Source: Eupeodes corollae
Taxonomy: Eukaryota > Arthropoda > Insecta > Diptera > Syrphidae
Direction: 5' to 3'
NCBI RefSeq assembly: GCF_945859685.1
Contig: NC_079149.1
Span: forward strand, 138,114,153-138,178,152
Length of the DNA: 64,000 bases
Made by a program: the position numbers and the translations under genes. Under the pieces are notes generated by a model, which was not told the DNA's origin, searched no databases, and worked only from the letters and a program-made list of their open reading frames with translations. Positions 43,640 through 53,739 of the stretch are shown here, one piece after another (position 1 is the first letter of the stretch; the number at the start of each line of letters is the position of its first letter).

Positions 43640-44660
43640 CAGAAACCTGACAAATACAGAAATTGACCAATATTTACAATAGATGGACGAAACAATAAAA
43701 CATACGATGGAACGGACAATACAAAGAACTTGACCAAATAGACGCTTACAGAAACGCGACTACGCACTACGTAGGCACAAGAGGGGCTTTCTGACAAGAC
43801 TCAAAAACTTGTACAGACGACTTACAGACCTACACTACATGGAGGTTAGGACACTGAAGTCGTCAATAAAAAATGTCAATCTGTTGATTAAGGAGAACTA
43901 CAGGCTATCAATTAACAAGTACTGGGACCGCAAGATCCGGTCAGTTAATTCTAGTGAACCTACTATGTTCCCTAAAATCAACAAGATATTCAGGAAAAAG
44001 AACGACAATGACCTTCCGAGTCTGAAACTTTAAAGAACCGAAGAGAACAGATACGTATTAGCAAATAGATCAAGAAGAAGCCATCTTTGACGATGATTTT
44101 TACATAATTGAAGATCTGAATTAAAAAGTGGAGGCGGTGGGAGTTGTTTTCCAGCAAGTGTACAAGGTGAATGTTAGCATTCCCCCAACCACGACCTGGA
44201 AAACAGAGCCCTACTTAATCACTTTTACCTTCGAAATGATATGACACAATGGCGATCTAAGAACCGCGGTTTCATGCGGTTCAATGACGATTCCTTGGCA
44301 AATGCTATAATCACCGAGCAAACGGGACCAAGTCCCTTTTTAGTGACAAAGGTTGAGCTTTAGCTTATTTTCAACTCAATAAAAACATTTACCGATGGAG
44401 GCAATTGACATTTACACCACACTCTTCAATAATTCACTGAATAATGCATATTATCCAGTGCATTGGAAGACCGTTGTGATTCATCCTCTCCCGAAAAATT
44501 GATAGGACAACTCCAACCCGTCAAATCTTCGGTCGATAAGTCTTCTTCCGAGTATCAGCAAAGTTTTCGAAAAGATCATCAATAGGGCTCTGACTAAGTG
44601 GGCTGCGGACAACAAAATAATTCCGGATAAACCTATGTCTTCGGTCAACAATTTAATTTT
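43640..44660 (+). pseudogene. Jockey-like LINE fragment (linker and RT N-terminal region)
   Basis: Linker frame 43770-44030: RRHKRGFLTRLKNLYRRLTD, MEVRTLKSSIKNVNLLIKEN, YRLSINKYWDRKIRSVN, TMFPKINKIFRKKNDNDLPS. After broken sequence (44100-44390) the RT begins with EAIDIYTTLFNNSLNNAYYP, VHWKTVVIHPLPKN, a stop pair, then NPSNLRSISLLPSISKVFE and KIINRALTKWAADNKIIPDK (44398-44635). The sequence then leaves the expected path (a NQFGFR motif would follow). Endonuclease and RT catalytic core are absent. Confidence 0.85.
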
Positions 44661-44952
44661 CGGGACGTTCTATCCGAACGACGAGTATTTTGAGATTGCA
44701 TGCTTGAGGGGCTTCATTCCACCAGAGGCATTCCTCTTTTTAGACAGATGCGGTCTGATACAGGATAGATTGGCAGTTTCGCTTATCTACCACGTCAGAC
44801 GACGAACCATGGATAGGCGACTCCTTTACAATCGGGACGTCATGGCACAAGGCGGAGCAGAGTTCCTTCGGTTCAATAGGGCTGTGTCCGGACGGGACCG
44901 AACTGATAGGGTGAAGCCAGAGAACCAGTTTTGGTGGCTTGATAGTGGGTAG
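44635..44952 (+). CDS. Unidentified ORF of 105 codons
   Basis: The frame opens inside the end of the LINE RT fragment and leaves that similarity after about 10 residues. It then reads an intact, GC-richer sequence with ACLRGFIPPEAFLFLDRCG, LIQDRLAVSLIYHVRRRTMD and AQGGAEFLRFNRAVSGRD. The composition and mixed charge look protein-like, but no family was recognised. It may be the end of another transposon protein fused at a breakpoint. A SINE tail follows 70 bp later. The ATG is probably not a real start. Confidence 0.3.
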   Translation: MSSVNNLIFGTFYPNDEYFEIACLRGFIPPEAFLFLDRCGLIQDRLAVSLIYHVRRRTMDRRLLYNRDVMAQGGAEFLRFNRAVSGRDRTDRVKPENQFWWLDSG

Positions 44953-45023
44953 TCAGGATGGGCTTTTAAGTCTTGGCCGGCTTACATAATTGTTTTATAG
45001 TTTTAGGGTTTAGTTTTAAGTAG

Positions 45024-45101
45024 AATAGTCACTCGCACACAGGAATGGTTGATAGTTGTAAGTCGCTAGACCCTATTTCCTAAAGGACTGTTGCGCCACC
45101 C
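45024..45101 (+). mobile_element. SINE 3' fragment
   Basis: ACTCGCACACAGGAATGGTT and GACTGTTGCGCCACCC match the 3' part of the SINE at 47007-47318. The head is absent, so this is a truncated copy or a shared tail. It abuts a mariner relic. Confidence 0.75.
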
Positions 45102-45103
45102 TG

Positions 45104-45640
45104 TCAAACTTTGTTGACATGATTGTTCTGTCAGGTTTTTAACTTTACCATGAGTCGTTTCATATCAGAACAAGCGACGCTTACAACTGTTCGCAAAGTC
45201 CATAAATCATTTTGGCCATTTTACGACTTTTAGTGATGAAGCTCATTAGCAGTTGAATTGATGCTTGAATTAACAAAGCCTTCGTATTTGGAGTGATGAT
45301 AATCCACAGAAATTATTTGCTGTGCTTTATGGGTTCTTGAATTAACTAGTCCGTATTTCTATAAAAACTATGCTGAAGAGAACGTTGTAGTAAATGGTGG
45401 AACATGTCATACAGCTCGTCCCGCAATGAATTTATTAAGAAAAACGTCCTTTAATTGCATAGGTTAACGTTACGGACCCGTACATTGGCCTCCAATATCG
45501 TGTGATAATCCGAAGCCTGCTTCAGTAGTCATATGTTAGAAATAATTTTCAAATTATAATGCCACAAGATTGTTTCATCATCTTTGATTTATTCTACTTC
45601 AAAGTTATAACCTCCAAAAAAAACACCCTTTATGTACATT
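45104..45640 (+). mobile_element. Degenerate mariner-like transposon
   Basis: Transposase pieces in shifting frames: MSRFISEQATLTTVR at the N-terminus (45150-45195), FWSDDNPQK-like residues (about 45280-45310), SPYFYKNYAEENVVVNGG and TCHTARPAMNLL (45350-45430, matching the QDGATCHTA catalytic motif but with Asn-Gly-Gly), and VHWPPISCDNPKP (45482-45515, matching NWPPRSCDLTPLD, where the final catalytic Asp is not seen). The right end CCAAAAAAAACACCC is the inverse of GGGTGTTTTTTTTGG, like the left end at 5286. No left inverted repeat was found. Confidence 0.7.
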
Positions 45641-45644
45641 TTTG

Positions 45645-46990
45645 TATCCAATGCCTAAATTGTCACTTTCATCAATCAAATTATCTAAATAATTTTTTTG
45701 TTTGAGTTTATTTAAACGAAATTGATTGTGTCTTGTTTTTGAACGAATGATTGATTGCTCTGTCAATTATTTAATGTTAGTATCATCGGTTTTCAGGCGA
45801 AGTGAAACCATCTACTTCTTTTTTTAAAATAAGGAAATTTTAGGTCAAAATATATCTTCAAGGCTATATAAAGGATTATTATCATAAATGGCTAATGCTC
45901 ATACATACACGTATGCATAAGCCACGCAGGAGAGATCTAAATCAAAAAGTCAATAATCGCTCCTCGGCCGTGTGTTGGTTGAAATTGGCTGTAACAGGGA
46001 TATTAAGCTTTTGATGGTTTTGAATCTTAAGGTCCATCCATACCCAGTTTGCACATCGTATTTGATTGATGTGTGTTCAATTTAGAATGACATTTTGTTT
46101 ATTACTTTCTAATGGGCAATTTTTGTTGATAGAAATTGGATATTCTGAGGTGTTAATAAAAGATAACCAAATATATGACGTAACTAAATTACACATTCAA
46201 AATAATGTACATATAGGGTTCGTAAAAGTCAATAATTCTGCTTAAACGAGTTTCTATTTCAAAGGACACATTTTTTTTTATATATTTTATACTTTTTATT
46301 GAGATTTTCAATCGAGGACGTGAGACATCTAGGTACTTACTACCATAACTATACTATCCTAGTCACCATCCCTTTCAAGTTCTAAAGCTTTCATATCCTT
46401 GTAGAAAAAAATTTAAATTACTTTGCTTGTGAATTTTCAATTGCTTTTTTTTCAGGAAAGCTATACCCTCTCCTTGCTTTGGCTTAGGTGAGATACTTCT
46501 CACAGTAACAATAACCCTTTGGGATCTTTATTGTTCACACCCTTCAACTATTTTTTATGAAGGAGAAAGGTACATAGTAAGGACATTGTTGCGTTGAGTT
46601 TAAGAATCTAGCTAACGGCAAGGCTTTGATGATGATACCTAATGATTTTTTTAAAATAGCGCAATATATCAGTGCGCTGTACATTATAATAATAATGGAG
46701 CGCTATTCTTATCTGGTATGAATATAGGATAATAACCACTTCCATAACCAGAGCTATTTATTTTTGTTCGTCTTTCAAGTAAGTTGTTATTTTTCAGAGA
46801 AGCATATTTCAAATGGAAGAATGCCTTTCTCAGCTTGTTTACGTAGAAGCATAAATTATAGATATGGGAAATATAGTTTAAGAAAGCAAAAAAAGTATAG
46901 GCAAATATTGTTCTGATGTCCTGCAATTGGAGATCTCTAGTACTGAAAATAAATTTCATTGTTAAAAGAAAAATTGTTAATTTTTAAAGT
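45645..46990. other. Unassigned stretch
   Basis: AT-rich, with no recognised coding, RNA gene or repeat. A 91-codon minus frame at 46684-46959 has no domain. Confidence 0.4.
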
Positions 46991-47006
46991 ATTAGAAATT
47001 AAAAAA

Positions 47007-47318
47007 TGTAGTACCCGTGGCATGATGGTTAGTGCGTTGGACTGTCATGCAAGGGGTCTTGGGTTCAATCCCTGCCTGCGCCACCTTAATTTAAACAAAA
47101 AAAAAATGTTCGCGGGTACTGCCTCTTGCGAGGAATTGACATATCCTTCAAGAGTAATTCTTGTCATGAAAAAGTGCTTTCTCAAACTAGCCGTTCGGAT
47201 TCGGCCTAAAATTGTAGGTCCCTTCCATTCCTGACAACAGTACTCGCACACAGGAATGGTTGAGAGTTGTAAGTCACTAGGCCCTGGTTCACAACGGACT
47301 GTTGCGCCACCCCATTAG
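47007..47318 (+). mobile_element. Intact tRNA-derived SINE with perfect target duplications
   Basis: The 312-bp element begins GTAGTACCCGTGGCATGATGG (box A region), with GGGTTCAATCCC as box B about 45 bp later and a CCACC end to the tRNA-like head. The body has TGCCTCTTGCGAGGAATTGA, TCTTGTCATGAAAAAG, TAGCCGTTCGGATTCGG and ACTCGCACACAGGAATGG, ending TTGCGCCACCCC. A perfect 16-bp duplication ATTAGAAATTAAAAAA flanks it (46991-47006 and 47319-47334). That makes it the youngest dated insertion in the window. RNA polymerase III transcription and LINE-driven mobility are inferred from the class. Confidence 0.92.
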
Positions 47319-47763
47319 ATTAGAAATTAAAAAAAAACCTGTTTGCTTAGTTGTATAAACAAATTTTTCGAAAAAAATTTGAAATGTAAAATATTATGCA
47401 TTGTTGATAAAACTTCAGATATTTCCCAATAAAAATTTGGATTGATATTTAAAGTCTGTGAACAGATTAAGCAAAATTGATCTCTTGGTAAATCGACTGG
47501 GCTTAGTCTACTTGATATAAAAAATGCGTTTGACTCAGTTTGGTACGATGGAATTGTGCACAAGATAGTATATTTCAGGTTTTATTTTGTATCTTGTAAA
47601 AATTATCCAAAGTTTTGCGTCAAAAACTGTTCGTCTTACTTTTACCAAGTCAACTATGGTGTCCCGCAAGGATCAGTAGTAAGTTTTTTACTGTACAATA
47701 TTTATACTTCTGATATTCCTAGATTACCAGGTTGTCAGATAGCCATATTTGCAGATAAAACAG

Positions 47764-48020
47764 CCCGTAGCGTTGGACTGTCATGCAAGGGATCTTGGGT
47801 TCTTTCCCTGCCTGTGCCACCATACTTTTTTTCCCGGGTACTGCCCCTTGCGAGGAATTGACAGATCCTCCAAGTAGTTCTTGTCATGAAATGTACTTTC
47901 TCAAACTAGCCGTTCGGATTCGGCATATAAACTGTAGGTCCCTTCCATCTCTGGCAACATTACCCGCACACAGAAATGGTTAGAGTTGAAAGTCTTCTTC
48001 AGGACTGTTGCACTACCTAA
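47764..48020 (+). mobile_element. SINE inserted in the LINE RT
   Basis: Starts CCCGTAGCGTTGGACTGTCA with the first part of the head lost or deleted, then box B-like GGGTTCTTTCCC, TGCCCCTTGCGAGGAATTGA, TAGCCGTTCGGATTCGG and CCGCACACAGAAATGG, ending near TTGCACTACC. It sits immediately after the active-site box of the LINE. Target duplications are not clear. Confidence 0.85.
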
Positions 48021-48210
48021 TATATTTTATTTTTTGAAGGCATCTTTTTATCGCATGAATTTAGTATTAACATTGAGACAAATTTGAAAAATGCGATTGA
48101 TTGACAAATGACTACGCAAAATGGAAAATAAAACTGAATGCTGACAAAGTAAAAGCTATATTTTTTAGTAGAAAACAAAAATCTTGTTGCCTACCAAACA
48201 ATCAACTTAA

Positions 48211-48683
48211 GGGGCCGTCTACCTTCTCGGTTTGAAAAAATCGATTTGCATTATTCAAATGTAGACATAACTAAAAACATTCTTTGTGAAGGATTTGATC
48301 GAAAGCATGCTAGTTTACGAAATATCAACATGGTAAACAAATTTTTCAAATCGCTGCTATTTTGTGAAATGTCCAAATAATCAAATTAGTTTGTGTCTCG
48401 ACCTAATCATTGTTCTAAAAAACAAGTTAAGTTAAAATTTGTGTAGTTGTTTCAAGGTTCTGAAACCTAGATATCATGCCAGCCGTTCTACTCCACCCAC
48501 CGCGCCGGGCAGTGGTACAAGCTCAAATTTTATTGAAAAAATTATCCTTTTTTGTTTTTCATTAAAGTTCAAGAATTGAATAATCAAATAAAACAACATT
48601 TCTTTAAATAACAAGTGTAGTTTCTTTGTAATATATCCTTGATTAAAAGGGCCGAAAATTGAGTGCGAAGGTAGATGACACCC
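48211..48683. mobile_element. 473-bp MITE flanked by TTAA
   Basis: TTAA lies at 48207-48210 and 48684-48687. The left end GGGGCCGTCTACCTTC and the inverse of the right end (GGGTGTCATCTACCTTC) form inverted repeats of about 17 bp. TTAA duplication is typical of piggyBac-type integration. The interior has no coding frame and includes CACCGCGCCGGGCAGTGG at about 48498-48515. Removing it restores LINE continuity (LPNNQ... then LNVNGV). Confidence 0.85.
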
Positions 48684-48884
48684 TTAAACGTTAATGGTGT
48701 GAATGTTAAATGGGATCCAAGTGTGAAATATATTGGTATTTATTTAGATCAAAAACTCACTTTCAGAAAAACTGCAAGTATCACAAAACAAGGTTCTTAA
48801 AATGATGTTTGACCTCCCACGATATCATTCCACCGTACATTTACATGAGGAGGCAAATGTCGAATTCATTTCTCTAATAGAGAT

Positions 48885-49900
48885 GTCTTTGTGTGTGTTC
48901 GTTCGTCCGTCCCTCTGTACGTCGAGATATCGACTTAAAAAAAATGTTGTTATACAGATAATAATGTAGAAAGATTCAGAAAGGACTCTCAATAAAATTG
49001 AGTGAGTTTGTTATTTTTTTACCATAGCAATTTAAAAAAAGGTGAAAATGTTGGTTAACCTAAAATATCTCACGAAGAAATAACGCTAAAGGCTTGAATT
49101 AAGTTTAAACTTATTTATTGTAAAGTGATACCAAAGTAACATATTCTTGGAAAAAAAATCAAATTAACATTTATTTTTTTATTAATCAAAAAAACTGAGA
49201 AAAAAAATATTTATTTTATTATATATAAAATAATTGTATGCAACGGAGAATAACATTTTTGACATCTGGTAAGATTTTGAGAAAAATCGAATTGGCAGTT
49301 TTTTAACAACAAATAAAAACCTAAACAAATTAATAAAAGTTGGTAAAATTGATTTTCGACTCTAACATCTTTTCAACATTTGAGACATTGGCTTCAAATT
49401 AATATCATTTTATAAAAAATATTGTTTTTCACATTTGGTAGAATTATGAAAAACATCGAAATGACAGTTTTTTTACAAAACATAACATTTAAAAAAAAAA
49501 CATTACTAAGACTTGGTAAACATTTACTTTCAACTCAAATATGTTTTCGAAAATTAAAAATACTATCTTAAAACTAATTTTATCTTACAAGAAATATTGT
49601 TTTCGACTTTCAGTAATTTTTTTATTAAAATCCGTTTTTTCATAAAAAATAAAATCTACAAAAAATAGTACGCAAATTTGGTAAAAATTCATGTTCGGTT
49701 CTCGATATCTCTTAAACAATAAAAAATATTGACTTGAAATTAATTTCATTCATCCAATTTGTACTTTGTTTATATAAGAAATATATTTTTTTTGAAATGC
49801 TCTCAAATTGGTAAAAAATATTTTTCGACTAAAAGTCTGGTTAACAGAAATAGATTTTGAAATTATTATACTTGTTCATCAGAAAGATATCATAGAAAAA
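48885..49900 (+). repeat. Copy D of the 172-bp-monomer repeat family
   Basis: Begins within the family's 5' region (AGATGTCTTTGTGTGTGTTCG, then TTATACAGATAATAATG and GGACTCTCAATAAAATTGAG), followed by several monomers and a distal part with CTACAAAAAATAGTACGC. The GGAAGTTAT start is missing where it meets the LINE. It is in the same orientation as the 52451 copy. Confidence 0.8.
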
Positions 49901-49904
49901 TATC

Positions 49905-52445
49905 AAATCTCTGTATGTTAACTGTGCTGTAGCTTACCAAATGTAATTGTTAATACGAAAATAATGAATATCCATCTATCTATCCTTTCATCTTTAAAAA
50001 ATAAGGATCCAATCTCGCACCTTACCAAGTTCCTATAGTGTGAAGTGTGATCAAGTGTGGGAGGCAGGGTTTCAGAGTCTGACATTACCCTATAAATATA
50101 TCACTTTTTTTAAATTTAACGTGAAATTTCGAATCAACGAATGATTTTCAAAAATATAAAGTACAAAACACCAGTTTTTAAAAAATGAAGAATTTGAAAA
50201 ATACGAGTACTGAATAAAATAATAGTTTCTTTTTGTGTTCAAAATCATAATAATTATACTCGAGAATAGTATAAAGTAAAAAGAAATTGGCATGTAACTT
50301 AAAAATGATGCTTTTAACAACTTGAAGTCGACATTTTCTTCTTTAAGATGTTCGAAAATTATGAAAAAACAATTTTTACGAATTTTATTTTTTTTTACAC
50401 AAAGTTAAGAAATTTCCTGCTGAGTCTTGGTTCATTGGAAACAAGATTGTTTTTTTTATGCATTTTATAGTTTACGAGATTTTTTATTTTCAATAGCTTG
50501 TGTATTTCAATTTTCGGGATTTTGAGCTCAAATCATGTCATAAACGGATATCTTTGGATGACTCCAAAAAAGTGTTTTTGGAACCCCCTTTTGCACATCT
50601 GAATATTATTACTTGGTAAGTCAAATTTGTTTTGAAGGTGATATCTCTGCTCCTTCTTAGACATAAAGGAGGGGAAAGGTATTTTGAACTAACTTTAAAT
50701 CGCTAACTTAGATATATAACTTTGAAAACCATGAATATAGATTCTAGGACCAAAAAACTTCGAAAAATGTCATTATTTTTTTTTTTACTTTTTATACAAA
50801 ATTTCATACTTTTATTTGTTCTTGACTCTTTGTATGTGGATTCGAACTTGACGCGTGTCTGGAAATGACGAGTTTTCCTCTTAACAGGGTCTTTTAAATC
50901 TTTCTTCTTTCAATGCTTCCTTTGTTGACAATTTATTGAAACTGATGTCATGTACAACATAACGAGTAGGCATCAAAAGGTTATATGGTTCAAAACTTTA
51001 AGGAAAGGTAGATAACGACTTTACACTGCTTCCTAATTTTCCTCATCTTGACGAGGTTTTATGGCTGACCGGAAAGAAAAATTTCATAATTTTCATAGCG
51101 TCAAATTAAACCGATTACATTTACAATTACTTTATGGAACTTAAATAATAAAAGCTGTTACTTCTTCACGCTCTTTTATTCCATTTTGTCCATAAATATA
51201 TTTATCGTACGCAAACACATAGTTTGATGCAGTCTAATATTACTTATTTTGGACATATGTAATGTATGTACCAATGTGTGTACATTTTCATAACTATGAA
51301 AACATCCCACGAACTCACTCGAACAACAACTTATTTGTGGTGTTTTGAATGTTGAAAACCCATCCCTTTATTATATTGTTTACTATTATTAATTTAATTC
51401 TTTTCATCGCCCCGCTCCTCGCCGTATAAAAAAGTTTACTGTTGAACATAAAGTAAACAGAAATACCTAACAACCTACGTACATGCGTCGGAGGTAAACA
51501 GAATTTTTTTTTTGACATGGTTTTATTCAAAAGTTACTAACAACATATTTATATTTTATTGTATAGGCTTTTGATGTTTAAATTATATTTTACTATTGCA
51601 TTATTTTAATCCATTGTGTATAATTTATTTGGGTAATATGGTTTATTTTTTTTTAATAAGGACCATTAAAATAAACATAATGAGGTATACAAAAGAGGCA
51701 AAGAATGGTTAACCAAATTAATGTAATAAAAACATAACGAACACAATGTTTAATTATTTAGAACAAATAAAATTAAAAAAGTTTTGAGTTTCACAAATTG
51801 AATAAATATCAAAGTTAAAAAGGGACTTACATAAAAATAAAACTGCTTGAATCTGCATTATAGTGCAGTCAAAATGAACAAGCATCAATCGTGGGATGAT
51901 TTATATTTTCAAACTTCAAGATTCGTTTTTCAAACAAGTTACGAAAAATTCTTTTAAATTATCATGCCAGGATATCTTCAATTAATTTTTAAAGCTAGAC
52001 TTGATTAATGCCAGAATTTACTAATAAATAGCTTTAGTGGATTTATTTTCTAGCAACAAGCGTTTAGAAGTTACAGTGACTAAAAAAATCAAAAAACATA
52101 AAATGTCGTAAATATTGACAATATTCAGCACAAATTTAATACCGATTTTCTTACTTTTCTTGTATTATACAAAACAAAATATAATATATCCAAATTAAAT
52201 AAAAACAAATGTTTTTTTAGAACAGAAAATAAAATTGTACCTTCCTTACTTAGTCAGAGAATTTATGACGAGATAACATAATTGTTATCTCAGAAATTGT
52301 ATAGCTGTTAAAATGCTTATTTTTTACTCAAACATTTTTAGCTTGCGTAGTTTTTCAGTTATTGAATTCTTTTAAAACACGCCTGAAGTAAGTGGGAACA
52401 ATTTCAAATAATGATAAAAATTCACTTTGGTCTCGTCAAAATTTG
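49905..52445. other. Unassigned AT-rich stretch
   Basis: Nothing coding or structural was recognised. It includes T-rich runs near 50390 and 50775, and a short minus frame at 51315-51530 with no domain. Confidence 0.45.
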
Positions 52446-52450
52446 TATTA

Positions 52451-53735
52451 ACTTCCCATAGGAAGTTATTGTAATGGATATGATTTGTCAAATTGAAAAT
52501 TTTGACATTTCTCGACATTTCAAGGTCCCTAGAGTCGAAATAAAAGATTTTTAGTAAGATGTCTGTGCGTGCGTTCGAACGCCCGTTCGTTCGCGACTTT
52601 TTTTTCGTCGTCCATAGCTCAAGAACCAGAAGAGATATCGATTTCAAATAAATTTTGTTATACAGATAATAAGGCAGAAAAATGCAGAAAGGGCTCTCAA
52701 GAAAATTGCGTGGGTGTTTTTTTTACCATGGCAGTTTAAAAAAAGCAGAAAATTTTGGTTAACCCCAAATATCATACGAACCAGAGACTTGAATTAACTT
52801 TCATATAAAATATTGTAACGTAATATCAAAAAAGTTAATTTTTTGAAAAAAAAATCCATATAACGGTTTTTTATAAATCAAAAAAACTGAAAAAAAATGT
52901 GTCACCTCCAAAATTTTGCCACTAAAATACATTATCATTTCCAAAACAATTTTGTGCAAAGAAAATGTTCTTGACATCCGATAAAATTTTGAGAAAAATT
53001 GAATTGACAGTTTTTTTTATAAAAAATACAAATTTAAAAAAAACATTACTCAAAGTTATTGACATTCAGTAAAATTTTGAAAAAAATCGAATTGACAGTT
53101 TTTGTACAAAAAATTAAAAACCTAACCAAAATTTAACAATACATAGTTGGTAAAAATTGATTTTCGACTCAAATATCTTTTCAAACATTTGAAATATTCT
53201 CTTCAAACTAATTTTTCTCATAAGAAATATTGTTTCTTACATTCGGACAAATTTTTTAGAAAAATAAAATTGACAGTTTTTTTACAAAAAATAAAAACCT
53301 AAAAAAAAAGTATTAAATTTGGTAAAAAATGATTTTCGACTTAAATATCTTTTCAAAAATTGTAGATATTGTCTTTTAACAACTTTTATCTTCCAAAAAA
53401 TATTGTTGTCAACATTCAGTAAAATTTTGGAAAAAATCGAATTGACAGTTTTGTACAAAAAATTAAAAACTGAAAAAAATTAACAAAAGTTTGTAAAAAT
53501 TTACTTTCGACTCAAATAGCTTTTCAAAAATTAAAAATATTGGCTTTAAACTTATTTTATTTTACAGAAAATATTGTTTTCAATATTCACTAATTTTTAT
53601 ATAAAAATTCAACAGTCTGTTTTTTCATAAAAAATTAAATAGTACCTACGCAAATTTGGTAAAATTGATACGAGTACATATAGACAAACTTTTAAGCAAG
53701 ACAAATTGACAGACGGGATGGGAAGTTATCAGTGT
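52451..53735 (+). repeat. Apparently full-length copy E of the 172-bp-monomer repeat family
   Basis: Starts ACTTCCCATAGGAAGTTATT, a small palindrome (AACTTCC/GGAAGTT). The 5' region has GACATTTCTCGACATTTC, GAAATAAAAGATTTTTAG and TAAGATGTCTGTGCGTGCG, then a pyrimidine/GC-rich patch (TTCGAACGCCCGTTCGTTCG) and TTATACAGATAATAAGGC. Monomers follow with starts near 53067, 53244, 53417 and 53588 (spacing 171-177 bp), each with GAATTGACAG. The end reads GACGGGATGGGAAGTTATC, then AGTGT. No ORF. Superfamily unknown. Confidence 0.85.
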
Positions 53736-53739
53736 AGAT

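Larger units (their letters stand above)
47450..48884 (+). mobile_element. Jockey-like LINE split by a SINE and a TTAA MITE
   Basis: LINE pieces at 47450-47763, 48021-48206 and 48688-48884 follow one another in protein order across the two insertions. Coding pieces: STGLSLLDIKNAFDSVWYDG, YGVPQGSVVSFLLYNIYTSD, CQIAIFADKTA (active-site box with the second Asp changed to Lys), then WKIKLNADKVKAIFFSRK-like residues, then NVNGVNVKWDPSVKYIGIYL with DQKLTF, then LQVSQNKVLKMMFDLPRYHS and LHEEANVEFISL. A gap removes about 60-80 residues near 48770. The 3' end runs into repeat copy D. Confidence 0.85.

Noticed and set aside
47007..47090. tRNA gene
   Set aside because: The tRNA-like head is joined to a SINE body, is flanked by target duplications and is present in several copies; cloverleaf arms are not well kept.
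46959..47251. Open frames of 91 and 68 codons on both strands
   Set aside because: Both are translations of the SINE.
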